The notes beneath the pieces were generated by a model. It was given only the letters and a program-made list of their open reading frames with translations. It searched no databases and was not told where the DNA came from. From Ensifer sp. USDA 6670 (GTDB taxonomy: Bacteria; Pseudomonadota; Alphaproteobacteria; Rhizobiales; Rhizobiaceae): a stretch of DNA of 64,000 bases. The DNA lies in NCBI GenBank assembly GCA_000421085.1, contig ATWE01000001.1:62001-126000 (forward strand). Reading direction: 5' to 3'. Shown piece after piece: positions 28,701-35,570 of the stretch. A program made the translations under genes and the position numbers. Positions within the stretch are counted from its first letter, which is position 1. Every line of letters begins with the position of its first letter.

Positions 28701-29056
28701 AGGTCGCTGCGGATGCGGTCGATCGCATCCTTGACATCCTGCACGGCCTGCGTCGTCGGGACTTCCATGCGGAAGATGACGGCGGTCGTCGAAATGCCGT
28801 CGGTGATCGTCGACTCGATATGGTCGACGCCGGAGACGCCGGCGACCGCGTCCTCGATTTCCTTGGTGACCTGGGTTTCCAGTTCGGCGGGCGCCGCACC
28901 GCTCTGCGTGACGGCGATCGAAACGATCGGCACGTCGATGTTCGGGAAGCGGGTGATGGGCAGCGAATTGAAGGACTGCCATCCGAGCACCACGAGCACG
29001 AAAAACGCCAGGATGGGCGCGACCGGATTGCGGATGGACCAGGCGGAGAAGTTCAT
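25745..29056 (-). CDS. RND efflux transporter, inner-membrane pump (HAE1/AcrB-like)
   Basis: A 1103-residue resistance-nodulation-division pump. It starts MNFSAWSIRNPVAPILAFF and has two sets of helices around large periplasmic loops. TM4 carries the proton-relay pair in ATGILVDDAIVEIENIERH. The last 50 residues form a charged cytoplasmic tail with a coiled-coil look (GSTIESLEERVKALEDEKRR). It exports hydrophobic compounds by proton antiport. It follows its adaptor gene by 15 bp on the same strand. No outer-membrane channel gene is adjacent, so it must use one encoded elsewhere. Confidence 0.93.
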   Translation of the reverse strand: MNFSAWSIRNPVAPILAFFVLVVLGWQSFNSLPITRFPNIDVPIVSIAVTQSGAAPAELETQVTKEIEDAVAGVSGVDHIESTITDGISTTAVIFRMEVPTTQAVQDVKDAIDRIRSDLPTSIEEPIVSKVDVEGQAIQTFSVSSPGMTLEELSWFVDDTIKRAIQGQTGIGRVDRYGGSDREVRVELDEDRLNSFGISAADVNAQLRRMNMDLGSGRGQVGGSEQAIRTLGDTRDVTALAGTMISLPNGRFVRLSELGNIIDTYEEPKSFSRFNGQPGVTFAVFRAKGASEVSVAETVGKTLDEIRAKHPDVSIEMVDDSVYFTYGNYEAAIHTLIEGALLAVVVVMLFLRNWRATLISAVALPLSAIPTFWVMELLGFSLNLVSFLAMTLATGILVDDAIVEIENIERHIRMGKSPYRAAIEAADEIGLAVIATTFTIIAVFVPVSFMPGIPGQYFIQFGLTVAVSVFFSLLVARLITPVMAAYLMKPSDVSGHHDDEGFMMRQYTRLVRFTTKRWYTRYSTLLAAILLSVGSVVALLVFVPGSFLPPEDNSRVSLSIELPPDAMLADTDRTTTEIYNRVKDIDGVENVFVLGGASPKGDLELRRAAVTVLLDKLDHSLINKVVNDVIGRTPLIGEYLPKLPPAGRIKPQSEIEKEIFARLRSIPDVRVTKLNDRGERDLSFNLLSSNEADLDKAVATLEADLRRDPLLANVSPEGALPRPELQIRPRDEQMSRLGITTAQISEVIRIATIGDIDAQLTKIALDGRLIPIRVQLDRDFRTDLAAIRNLKVQTASGATVPLSSVADINYAEGPSSIKRYDRYRVIKLGADLPAGVALDTASARFREIAADADLPGTVQFLESGDAEVQAEMQESFGNAMLLGLMMVLVVLILLFKDVIQPFTILFSLPLAIGGVAAALILTQNALSMPVLIGILMLMGIVTKNAILLVDFGIEMMHHGMDRTLAMIEAGRKRARPIVMTSIAMSAGMLPSALGVGEGGSFRAPMAIAVIGGIIVSTVLSLVVVPSFFLIMDDLSRLLAWAFGRFIGKKDEEELPLDQEALSKLAAEQGSTIESLEERVKALEDEKRRKSDGKVISHPALAAE

Positions 29057-29071
29057 GGTCTCATGTTCCCG

Positions 29072-30259
29072 TCAGTTGGTTGCCGGCTCAGCGGATTCGA
29101 CCGGATTGATGCGGTCGCCATCGCGCACATAGGCACCGGCCTTCGCCACCGCCTGCTCACCCGGCTCGATGCCGGAGAGTATCTCGATGAATTGTCCGTC
29201 CTGGATGCCCGTTTCGACAGGTACCAGGCGCACGACGCCGTCTTCTACCTTGCGGACGATGGACTTGCCGTCTTCCGATGTAACCGCCGTTTGCGGCAAA
29301 ACCACCGTTTCCTTCTGCTCCGCTACGATCACTGCGCTGGCATACATGCCCGCGCGCGCCTTGGAAGCGTCGGTCAGGCTGATACGCACCGTGCCGAGGC
29401 GCGTCTGCGGGTCGACCGTAGGCGCGATCAACCGGATAGTCCCCTCGATCGTGGTGGTGCTGCCGGCAAGCTTCACCGTGGCTGCCTGCCCCACGGCAAG
29501 CTTGATCACATCGGACTCGGCCACATCGGCCCACATCTCGATTTCGCCGTCGCGAATGATCGCGAACAACGGCTCGCCGCTGCCGCTGGCGATCGCGCCG
29601 ACCTTGGCGTTCTTTCGCGAGATGACGCCGCTGACCGGCGCCTTCACTGCGGTCCGTGCGAGACGCAGGTCGACGTCGTCTATCTGGGCCTGTACCACCT
29701 TGATATCTGCCGTTGCGACGCTCACCGACTGCTCGGCCGAGCGGACGCGTGCGCGGCCCGCGGCAGCGAGCGCTTTCAAGCGGTCGGCCTCGGCCGTCGA
29801 TACCGTACCGTTCTTGGAAAGCTGCACGGCACGCTCTGCCACACGCGTCGCCTCCTCCGAATTGGCCGTCACTTCGGCGAGCTGGGCGTGCAACTGGGCA
29901 AGCGACGCCTCGGCCTTGGCGAGATTGGCCTCGAGTTGGCTCTTCTGCAGGAGCAACGCGTCGTCGTTAAGTACGGCGAGCGTGCTGCCTTCCTCGACCC
30001 GATCGCCGACATCGACATTGAGTGACCGGATGGCAAGGCCATCGACGAGCGGAGAGACGTAGATCTCGTCCACCGCCTCGATCGAACCGGTGGCAATGAC
30101 GCGGTCGGTGATCGTACGTTCCGTCGCTTCGGTCACGACGATGGATGGCGGCGCCTGCTTTTGCGGGGGCTTTACGGCCTCTTCGGCCGAAGCGCTCACA
30201 AGCGCGGACAGGAGCATCGCTGCACAAGCGCCGATGAGAGGCAGGAGTTTCTGAGCCAT
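29072..30259 (-). CDS. RND efflux periplasmic adaptor (membrane fusion protein)
   Basis: A 395-residue adaptor. A signal peptide (MAQKLLPLIGACAAMLLSALV...) is cut at about residue 25. Next come the first lipoyl half, an alpha-hairpin coiled coil (about 100-165, rich in Ala/Glu/Arg), the second lipoyl half with VKAPVSGVISRKNAKVGA, and a beta-barrel domain. No lipobox cysteine is present. It links the pump to an outer-membrane channel. The ATG at 30259 is chosen because the signal peptide starts there; the ORF is open further upstream. Confidence 0.9.
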   Translation of the reverse strand: MAQKLLPLIGACAAMLLSALVSASAEEAVKPPQKQAPPSIVVTEATERTITDRVIATGSIEAVDEIYVSPLVDGLAIRSLNVDVGDRVEEGSTLAVLNDDALLLQKSQLEANLAKAEASLAQLHAQLAEVTANSEEATRVAERAVQLSKNGTVSTAEADRLKALAAAGRARVRSAEQSVSVATADIKVVQAQIDDVDLRLARTAVKAPVSGVISRKNAKVGAIASGSGEPLFAIIRDGEIEMWADVAESDVIKLAVGQAATVKLAGSTTTIEGTIRLIAPTVDPQTRLGTVRISLTDASKARAGMYASAVIVAEQKETVVLPQTAVTSEDGKSIVRKVEDGVVRLVPVETGIQDGQFIEILSGIEPGEQAVAKAGAYVRDGDRINPVESAEPATN

Positions 30260-30344
30260 AGGCCTGTTTTCCCGAAGCTGAAGCAAACATGCCCGATCGC
30301 GCCCGCGCAGGAGCGAATATCCGGCCGCAATCACGCTATTTCAC

Positions 30345-30404
30345 CTACAGCGCCGCGCGTCTTGTCGGACGCGCAAGGAGCGCTGCAGCACTTTGAATTG
30401 CTGC
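30345..30404 (+). repeat. rhizobial mosaic intergenic element (short form)
   Basis: It runs from CTACAGCGCCGCGCGTC to GAATTGCTGC and folds as a stem (CGCGCGTC...GACGCGC). It matches the first half of the elements at 37067 and 58394; the second hairpin is missing here. Confidence 0.7.
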
Positions 30405-30818
30405 CCGGGGCAGCGGTTTCAAACCACAGGCACCGGACGGGAAGAAAATTCCCTGATAGGCAAGTCTAAAGAAATAAAGATTCCTCCATACGCTTGCCCT
30501 CCAGTCAAACGTTCCGGCCTATGTAGTCGCCGGAGCAAATGCTTACAAGAGCGGCGAAGCAATGGTGCCTCACTATTTCTACTGTCATGCGTCTTCGGAT
30601 GCAATACGGGTGCAACCTGAAGGTAGTCTTAACAACCATAGCAGGGTGCGAGATTTTCGCCCGTTCGGCAGCGGATCCTCCACGCTAAGCCATTGAAATC
30701 GAGCCTTTGTGGCGCGGGCAGGCGTCGGTCGGTGCGCTTCTCCGGGGTAGTAACGCTGCGACCTTTGACCACGGGGTGCGAGTTCGTGCTGCTGCGGCAA
30801 TCGGCACGACCCGGCAGG

Positions 30819-30846
30819 GGAGCGCGCGGCGAGGTGCGCGCGCTCC
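30819..30846 (-). terminator. hairpin at the end of the NMT1 ABC operon
   Basis: A perfect 10-bp stem, GGAGCGCGCG and CGCGCGCTCC with an 8-base loop, lies 18 bp past the stop of the substrate-binding gene. No T-run follows on the minus strand, so termination may be factor-assisted. Confidence 0.45.
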
Positions 30847-30864
30847 TTACGCTTGTGAGGCGCG

Positions 30865-31857
30865 TTATTTGAGGGCCGCGTCCGTGATCTCGTGCGTCCA
30901 GGCCCCTTCGGGCTCCTTGGATATGACCGGGTCGGAGCCGCCGGCCAGCAGCGACTGGACGGTGCGCTTGTAATCCGCCTCGTCGAGGGCGCCGCTGGAA
31001 CCTGCAGTCAGCTTGGCGACTTCGCCCATCATGCGCTTCTGGTGCTTTTCCGTCTGGGCGCCGGTGGAGTCGTTCTCGAGCACGATATCGGCCGCCTCGT
31101 CCGGGTTCTCCTCGGCATATTTCCAGCCCTTCATCGAGGCGCGGACGAACTTCACCATCTTGTCCTTGAAGGCCTCGTCCTTGAGCTTGTCCTCGAGCAC
31201 GTAGAGGCCGTCTTCGAGCGTGGCGACTCCCTGATCCTCATATTTGAAAGTGACCAGATCCTCCGGCTTGATGCCGGCGTCGATGACCTGCCAATATTCG
31301 TTGTAGGTCATGGTGGAGATGCAGGCGGCCTGCTTCTGGATCAGCGGATCGACGTTGAACCCCTGCTTCAGCACGGTCACGCCATCCGGTCCGCCATCCG
31401 TCGGGATCTTCAGATGCGACATCCAGGAGAGAAACGGATATTCGTTGCCGAAGAACCAGACGCCAAGGGTCTTGCCCTTGAAGTCTTCGGGACCCTTCAC
31501 TCCGGATTCCTTCAGACAGGTGAGCATCATGCCCGATGTCTTGAAGGGCTGGGCGATATTGACGAGCGGCACGCCCTTTTCGCGCGTGGCGAGGGCGGAG
31601 GGCATCCAGTCGACGATGACGTCGGCGCCGCCGCCGGCAATCACCTGCGCCGGTGCGATATCCGGGCCGCCGGGCTTGATTTCGACGTCGAGGCCCTCTT
31701 CCTCGTAAAAGCCCTTGTCCTTCGCCACGTAGTAGCCGGCGAACTGGGCCTGGGTCACCCACTTCAGCTGAAGTGTGACCTTTTCGGCGGCATTGGCATG
31801 GAAGGCCGCGAGCGAAAAGACGCCCGCTGCCAGCAGAGATGCAAGTTTCTTGTTCAT
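30865..31857 (-). CDS. NMT1/THI5-like ABC transporter substrate-binding protein
   Basis: A 330-residue periplasmic binding protein of the NMT1 family. The signal peptide ends in HANA at about residue 23, followed by VTLQLKWVTQAQFAGYYVAKDKGFYEEEGLDVEI. This family usually binds pyrimidine-like or other small aromatic rings (thiamine precursors, riboflavin, pyrimidines). It is the last gene of an operon with two permeases and an ATPase and lies beside dihydropyrimidinase and ureidopropionase genes, so a pyrimidine base or its ring-opened product is the likely substrate (inference). Confidence 0.88.
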   Translation of the reverse strand: MNKKLASLLAAGVFSLAAFHANAAEKVTLQLKWVTQAQFAGYYVAKDKGFYEEEGLDVEIKPGGPDIAPAQVIAGGGADVIVDWMPSALATREKGVPLVNIAQPFKTSGMMLTCLKESGVKGPEDFKGKTLGVWFFGNEYPFLSWMSHLKIPTDGGPDGVTVLKQGFNVDPLIQKQAACISTMTYNEYWQVIDAGIKPEDLVTFKYEDQGVATLEDGLYVLEDKLKDEAFKDKMVKFVRASMKGWKYAEENPDEAADIVLENDSTGAQTEKHQKRMMGEVAKLTAGSSGALDEADYKRTVQSLLAGGSDPVISKEPEGAWTHEITDAALK

Positions 31858-31886
31858 TCCAGTTCCCTCTTATCGTTGCTTCATTG

Positions 31887-32756
31887 TCAGGTCCGGCCAC
31901 TGCGGATGGACGGATGCCAGAAGGTGACGGCGCGCTCGATGAGCGCGACCACCCCGTAGAAGACGGAGCCAGCCACCGCCGCGACGGCGATTTCGGCCCA
32001 GACCATGTCGACATTCATGCGGCCCACTTCCGTGGAGATCCGGAAACCCATGCCGACGATGGGCGTTCCGAAGAATTCGGCCACGATGGCACCGATCAGC
32101 GCCAGCGTGGAGTTAATCTTGAGAGCGTTGAAAATAAAAGGCCAGGCGGCCGGCAACCGGAGCTTGACGAGTGTCTGCCACCAGGAGGCGGCATAGGTGC
32201 GCATCAGATCGCGCTCCATGTGGCTGGCGGCCGCAAGGCCCGAAACCGTGTTCACCAGCATCGGGAAGAAGGTCATGATGACGACGACCGCCACTTTCGA
32301 CTGCCAGTCGAAGCCGAACCACATGACCATGATCGGGGCGACACCGATGACGGGGAGGGCGGAGACGAAATTGCCGAGCGGCAGCAGCCCTTTCTGCAGA
32401 AAGGGCGAACGATCTATGAGGATGGCGACGACGAAGCCGAGGCCGCAGCCGAGTGCATAGCCGGTCAGCACGGATTTCAGGAAGGTCTGCCGGAAATCGG
32501 CCGCCAGCGTCGGCAGCGAGTTGATCAGCCGCTGCCAGATCATCGACGGCGCCGGCAATAGCACCGATGGAACGGCGAAGCCGCGGACGATGCCTTCCCA
32601 GAGGACGAGTATGGTGATGCCGAAAAGGAGAGGCACGGCAAGACGTGCCGCGTTGTTCGCGGCGTCGCTTGCGAACTGTTTTCGGACCAGCCACTCGTTG
32701 AAGACCCAGGCAGCGAGCCAGAAGAGGACGGCGCCGGCGAGAGCAGCAAGGTTCAC
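31887..32756 (-). CDS. ABC transporter permease (pyrimidine-type importer), second
   Basis: A 289-residue inner-membrane permease of the SsuC/TauC/ThiX family. It has six or so helices and the EAA loop around MERDLMRTYAASWWQTLVKLRLPAAWP. The start is a GTG overlapping the stop of the preceding permease (GTGA). A longer ORF continues upstream in frame, but there it only shadows the first permease, and its residues are not membrane-like. It forms the channel with the first permease. Confidence 0.88.
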   Translation of the reverse strand: MNLAALAGAVLFWLAAWVFNEWLVRKQFASDAANNAARLAVPLLFGITILVLWEGIVRGFAVPSVLLPAPSMIWQRLINSLPTLAADFRQTFLKSVLTGYALGCGLGFVVAILIDRSPFLQKGLLPLGNFVSALPVIGVAPIMVMWFGFDWQSKVAVVVIMTFFPMLVNTVSGLAAASHMERDLMRTYAASWWQTLVKLRLPAAWPFIFNALKINSTLALIGAIVAEFFGTPIVGMGFRISTEVGRMNVDMVWAEIAVAAVAGSVFYGVVALIERAVTFWHPSIRSGRT

Positions 32757-33637
32757 GGTTTTGCCCCCATGCGCTTCAGGACGGCCGTATGCGCCAGGCC
32801 GACGATCATGACGAGGACCGCGGCGAGTGCCGCAGCCGTGAACAGCGCCGCCCAGATCTGTACGGTCTGTCCGTAATAGGACCCGGCGAGCAGGCGTGCG
32901 CCGAGCCCGGCGACCGCCCCGGTCGGCAGTTCGCCGACGATGGCGCCGACGAGCGAGATCGCGACGGCAACCTTCAGCGAGGTGAAGAGATAGGGCATGG
33001 ACGAAGGCCAGCGCAGCTTCCAGAAGGTCTGAGCGGGCGAGGCGTTGTAGGTGTGCATCAGGTCGAGCTGGATCGTTTCCGGGCTGCGCAGCCCCTTGAC
33101 CATGCCGACAACCACCGGGAAGAACGAAAGATAGGTGGAAATCAGCGCCTTCGGAAGCAGGCCGGAAATGCCGATGGCGTTGAGCACGACGATGATCATC
33201 GGCGCGATCGCCAGGATCGGTATCGTCTGACTGGCGATCACCCAGGGCATGAGCGATCGGTCCATTGCGCGGTTGTGGACGATACCGACGGCCAGCAGCA
33301 CGCCGAGCACTGTGCCGATGCCGAAGCCGAGCAAAGTGGCCGAAAGGGTGATCCAGGCATGATAGACGAGGCTGCGCTTCGAGGTGATCGCCTTGTTGGC
33401 GGTCGTATCCCAGATTTCGGCGATCACCTGATGCGGAGCAGGCAGCACCGGGCGTTCCTGGGCCATGGTGTTGCGGAGGATTTCGGAAAAGCCGATCTCG
33501 GTGCCGGCGCGGTCGGCGGTATCTCGTTCGAAAGGTGCGTTCAGGAAGACCGCTGCGACGTACCAGCCGGCGACCAACAGGAGGACGACGGTTGAGATGG
33601 GAAGCAGTTTGTCCCTGAGGAAGCTTTCCTCGCGCAT
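32753..33637 (-). CDS. ABC transporter permease (pyrimidine-type importer), first
   Basis: A 294-residue permease of the same family as its partner. The EAA-type loop is at MVKGLRSPETIQLDLMHTYNA then FWKLRWPSSMPYL. A long periplasmic loop (about residues 32-75) separates the first helix from the rest. The ATG follows GGGAGAG, which lies within the last codons of the DUF559 gene just upstream. The stop overlaps the next permease. The two non-identical permeases suggest a heterodimeric channel. Confidence 0.88.
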   Translation of the reverse strand: MREESFLRDKLLPISTVVLLLVAGWYVAAVFLNAPFERDTADRAGTEIGFSEILRNTMAQERPVLPAPHQVIAEIWDTTANKAITSKRSLVYHAWITLSATLLGFGIGTVLGVLLAVGIVHNRAMDRSLMPWVIASQTIPILAIAPMIIVVLNAIGISGLLPKALISTYLSFFPVVVGMVKGLRSPETIQLDLMHTYNASPAQTFWKLRWPSSMPYLFTSLKVAVAISLVGAIVGELPTGAVAGLGARLLAGSYYGQTVQIWAALFTAAALAAVLVMIVGLAHTAVLKRMGAKP

Positions 33638-33639
33638 GG

Positions 33640-34038
33640 TCAGGCTCTCCCGCCATTCGTTGTTCGCTCGTCCCTCAGGAAGGGTGCGATATGTTGGCGA
33701 ATGGTCACGATCACATAGTCGGGCCCGTCGAGTATTTGGGCATTGTCGAAGCGCAGAACGGTAAAACCTTGCGCCCCCAGGAAACGATCGCGCTTCTCGT
33801 CGTGGTATCGACCGGCGTCCGTTTCGTGGCTGTCGCCGTCAACTTCGACGATGATGCGTGCCGAAAGCCATGCGAAATCGGCGATATAGGGCCCGACTGG
33901 TGTTTCTCTCCGAAAGCGGGCGCCGAGGGGACGCAGGTCGCGCAGCATGTTCCACATCGCCGCTTCGCCCTTGGTCATTTCCGTGCGCAGCTTCTTCGCG
34001 CGTTGTCTGGTCTTCGGGTCGATGTTCGAGTGTGCCAA
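33640..34038 (-). CDS. DUF559 endonuclease-fold protein
   Basis: A 132-residue protein of the DUF559 (very-short-patch-repair-like) group with a PD-(D/E)xK nuclease fold: ARFRRETPVGPYIADFAW, then IIVEVDGDSHE, and the C-terminal DRFLGAQGFTVLRFDNAQIL. The start is uncertain. A TTG at 34038 follows GGAGGGG, but the frame stays open through a GC-rich repeat to 34188 inside the ATPase gene. It lies within an ABC operon, 2 bp before the first permease, which is unusual company. Function is unknown; such genes are often carried as mobile passengers or have DNA-repair-like roles. Confidence 0.75.
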   Translation of the reverse strand: MAHSNIDPKTRQRAKKLRTEMTKGEAAMWNMLRDLRPLGARFRRETPVGPYIADFAWLSARIIVEVDGDSHETDAGRYHDEKRDRFLGAQGFTVLRFDNAQILDGPDYVIVTIRQHIAPFLRDERTTNGGRA

Positions 34039-34040
34039 GA

Positions 34041-34162
34041 ACCCCTCCCGGTTCGCTTCGCTCACCACCCTCCCCACAAGGGGGAGGGACGACCCTGCCG
34101 CACCGGTTGCGGCAGACGCCGCTAAGCCCCTCCCCCTTGTGGGGAGGGGTTGGGGAGGGGTC
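34041..34162. repeat. GC-rich palindromic intergenic repeat
   Basis: Inverted copies of CCTCCCCACAAGGGGGAGGG and CCCCTCCCCCTTGTGGGGAG flank a core, ending GGTTGGGGAGGGGTC. The element lies between the ABC ATPase and the DUF559 gene and is of a type scattered through rhizobial genomes. Confidence 0.7.
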
Positions 34163-34177
34163 ATCTCCGCCCGACAG

Positions 34178-34969
34178 CTACTCGTCATAGCTGTGCCCCG
34201 CTCTCAGTCCCTCGCGCACGCGATGCGCGATCTCGAGGAATTCCGGCGTTTCCCGAATGCCGAGCGGACGTTCCCTTGGAAGCGTCGATTCGATGACGTC
34301 CGTCACGCGGCCGGGACGGGGACTCATGACGATGATCTTGGTCGAGAGGTAGACCGCTTCCGGAATGGAGTGCGTGACGAAACAGATGGTCTTGTCGGTG
34401 CGCGCCCAGAGCTTGAGGAGTTGCTCGTTCAAATGGTCGCGGACGATCTCGTCGAGCGCCCCGAAGGGCTCGTCCATCAGAAGGAGATCGGCATCGAAAG
34501 CCAGTGCCCGGGCAATCGATGCGCGCTGCTGCATGCCGCCGGAAAGCTGCCAGGGATATTTCTTGCCGAACCCCGAGAGGTTTACGAGTTCCAGCGTCCG
34601 CTCGATCCGCGCCTTCCGGTCCTCACTGGAATAACCCATGATCTCCAGCGGCAGCGCGATGTTCTTTTCGATCGTGCGCCAGGGATAAAGGGCGGCCGCC
34701 TGGAAGACATAGCCATAGGCGCGCCGCCGGCGGGCTTCCTCCGGCGTCATGCCGTTGACGGAAATGGTGCCGGCGGTCGCCTTTTCGAGATCGGCGATGA
34801 CGCGCAGAAACGTCGTCTTGCCGCAGCCGGACGGGCCGATGAAGGAAACGAAGTCGCCCTTGACCACGTCGAGATTCACGCCGGTAAGCGCATTGACGGG
34901 ACCGTCGCTGGTCTCGAACGTCAGGCCGAGGTTCCGGGCCGAGACCACGGAGGCGGGATTGGATGTCAT
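34178..34969 (-). CDS. ABC transporter ATP-binding protein (pyrimidine-type importer)
   Basis: A 263-residue ATPase of the SsuB/TauB/ThiZ group: Walker A GPSGCGKTT, Q-loop VFQAAALYPWRT, signature QLSGGMQQRASIARAL, Walker B LLLMDEPFGALDE and switch VTHSIPEAVYL. The start at 34969 (MTSNPASVVSARN) is chosen. The ORF is open to ATG 35092, but that extension overlaps the divergent cupin start codon and is not ATPase-like. It is the first gene of the operon running down to the NMT1 binding protein. Confidence 0.88.
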   Translation of the reverse strand: MTSNPASVVSARNLGLTFETSDGPVNALTGVNLDVVKGDFVSFIGPSGCGKTTFLRVIADLEKATAGTISVNGMTPEEARRRRAYGYVFQAAALYPWRTIEKNIALPLEIMGYSSEDRKARIERTLELVNLSGFGKKYPWQLSGGMQQRASIARALAFDADLLLMDEPFGALDEIVRDHLNEQLLKLWARTDKTICFVTHSIPEAVYLSTKIIVMSPRPGRVTDVIESTLPRERPLGIRETPEFLEIAHRVREGLRAGHSYDE

Positions 34970-35090
34970 GGACGGATTCTCATTATCGACTGCCTGTGTC
35001 AGACTGCTATCCGGACCCGCAACATGCAATGGCGGATTTGCCGGCGAGGTCGCCTGCTGCTGGTTTTTCAGCGTATTCTGGAGGACGGTC

Positions 35091-35504
35091 ATGTCTCGAT
35101 CACCCAATCCTGGCTGTCGCGTGGTTCGCCCGGGCGATGCCTTTGCCGGCAAGCAGGGGCTCGACTATTTCGAGGGTATCGCCGCGGAAACGGTCGGCTC
35201 CACCGGCATCTGCATGCATCTCGTGACCATGCCGCCCGGCGCGCGCGCCAAGGCGCATCTTCACGAGACCCACGAGACGGCGATCTACGTGCTCTCCGGC
35301 GAAGCGCACACCTGGTTCGGCGAGCGGCTCGAAGAGCTGGTGATCGCCAGGGCCGGAGATATGCTCTACATTCCCGCCGGCGTGCCGCACCTGCCGGCGA
35401 ACCTCTCGGACACCCCTTGCACGGCGGTGATCGCCCGGACTGATCCGAAAGGAAACGAGAGCGTCGTGCTGCTGCCCGAGCTCGACAGGCTCGTGCCCGC
35501 CTAG
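35091..35504 (+). CDS. cupin-domain protein
   Basis: A 137-residue single cupin barrel. Motif 1 carries the metal-binding set around AKAHLHETHETAIYVLSG and motif 2 is MLYIPAGVPHLPANLS. Small cupins of this sort are often isomerases, dioxygenases or ligand-binding proteins. GGAGGA lies before the ATG. It is divergent from the ABC ATPase and converges on dihydropyrimidinase, so it could serve pyrimidine or ureide metabolism, but no specific reaction can be assigned. Confidence 0.8.
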   Translation: MSRSPNPGCRVVRPGDAFAGKQGLDYFEGIAAETVGSTGICMHLVTMPPGARAKAHLHETHETAIYVLSGEAHTWFGERLEELVIARAGDMLYIPAGVPHLPANLSDTPCTAVIARTDPKGNESVVLLPELDRLVPA

Positions 35505-35521
35505 AGCAATTCCAGGAAAAG
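35501..35521 (+). repeat. short interspersed repeat fragment
   Basis: CTAGAGCAATTCCAGGAAAA begins within the cupin stop codon and resembles a frequent rhizobial intergenic repeat; the rest of the element is missing. Confidence 0.35.
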
Positions 35522-35570
35522 TCAGCAGCGCGATCGTCGCGTCTCGCATGCGATACGGGCGCGGCATCTC

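Larger units (their letters stand above)
30260..30864. other. intergenic region between the RND operon and the ABC operon
   Basis: No convincing gene is seen in these 605 bases; short ORFs here have no recognisable domain and no good ribosome site. The part next to the adaptor gene (to about 30345) should hold the RND promoter. A mosaic repeat lies at 30345-30404 and a GC-rich hairpin at 30819-30846. The stretch 30450-30650 is less GC-rich and unexplained. Confidence 0.5.

Noticed and set aside
25766..30025. Long plus-strand ORFs (666 and 733 codons) opposite the RND pump and adaptor genes
   Set aside because: They are antisense shadows of GC-rich genes with strong third-position bias; their translations are rich in Arg, Asp, His and Gly with no domain, while the opposite strand encodes a complete RND pump and adaptor.
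30405..30818. Short ORFs in the 600-bp gap after the RND adaptor
   Set aside because: All are under 110 codons, overlap one another on both strands, and lack ribosome sites and recognisable domains.
31887..33656. Apparent 589-residue fused permease
   Set aside because: The first 300 residues are an out-of-frame reading of the neighbouring permease and have no membrane character; the real start is the GTG at 32756 overlapping the previous stop.
34041..34162. CRISPR-like repeat array
   Set aside because: Only inverted GC-rich palindromes are present, without regularly spaced direct repeats and spacers or cas genes; it is an interspersed intergenic repeat.
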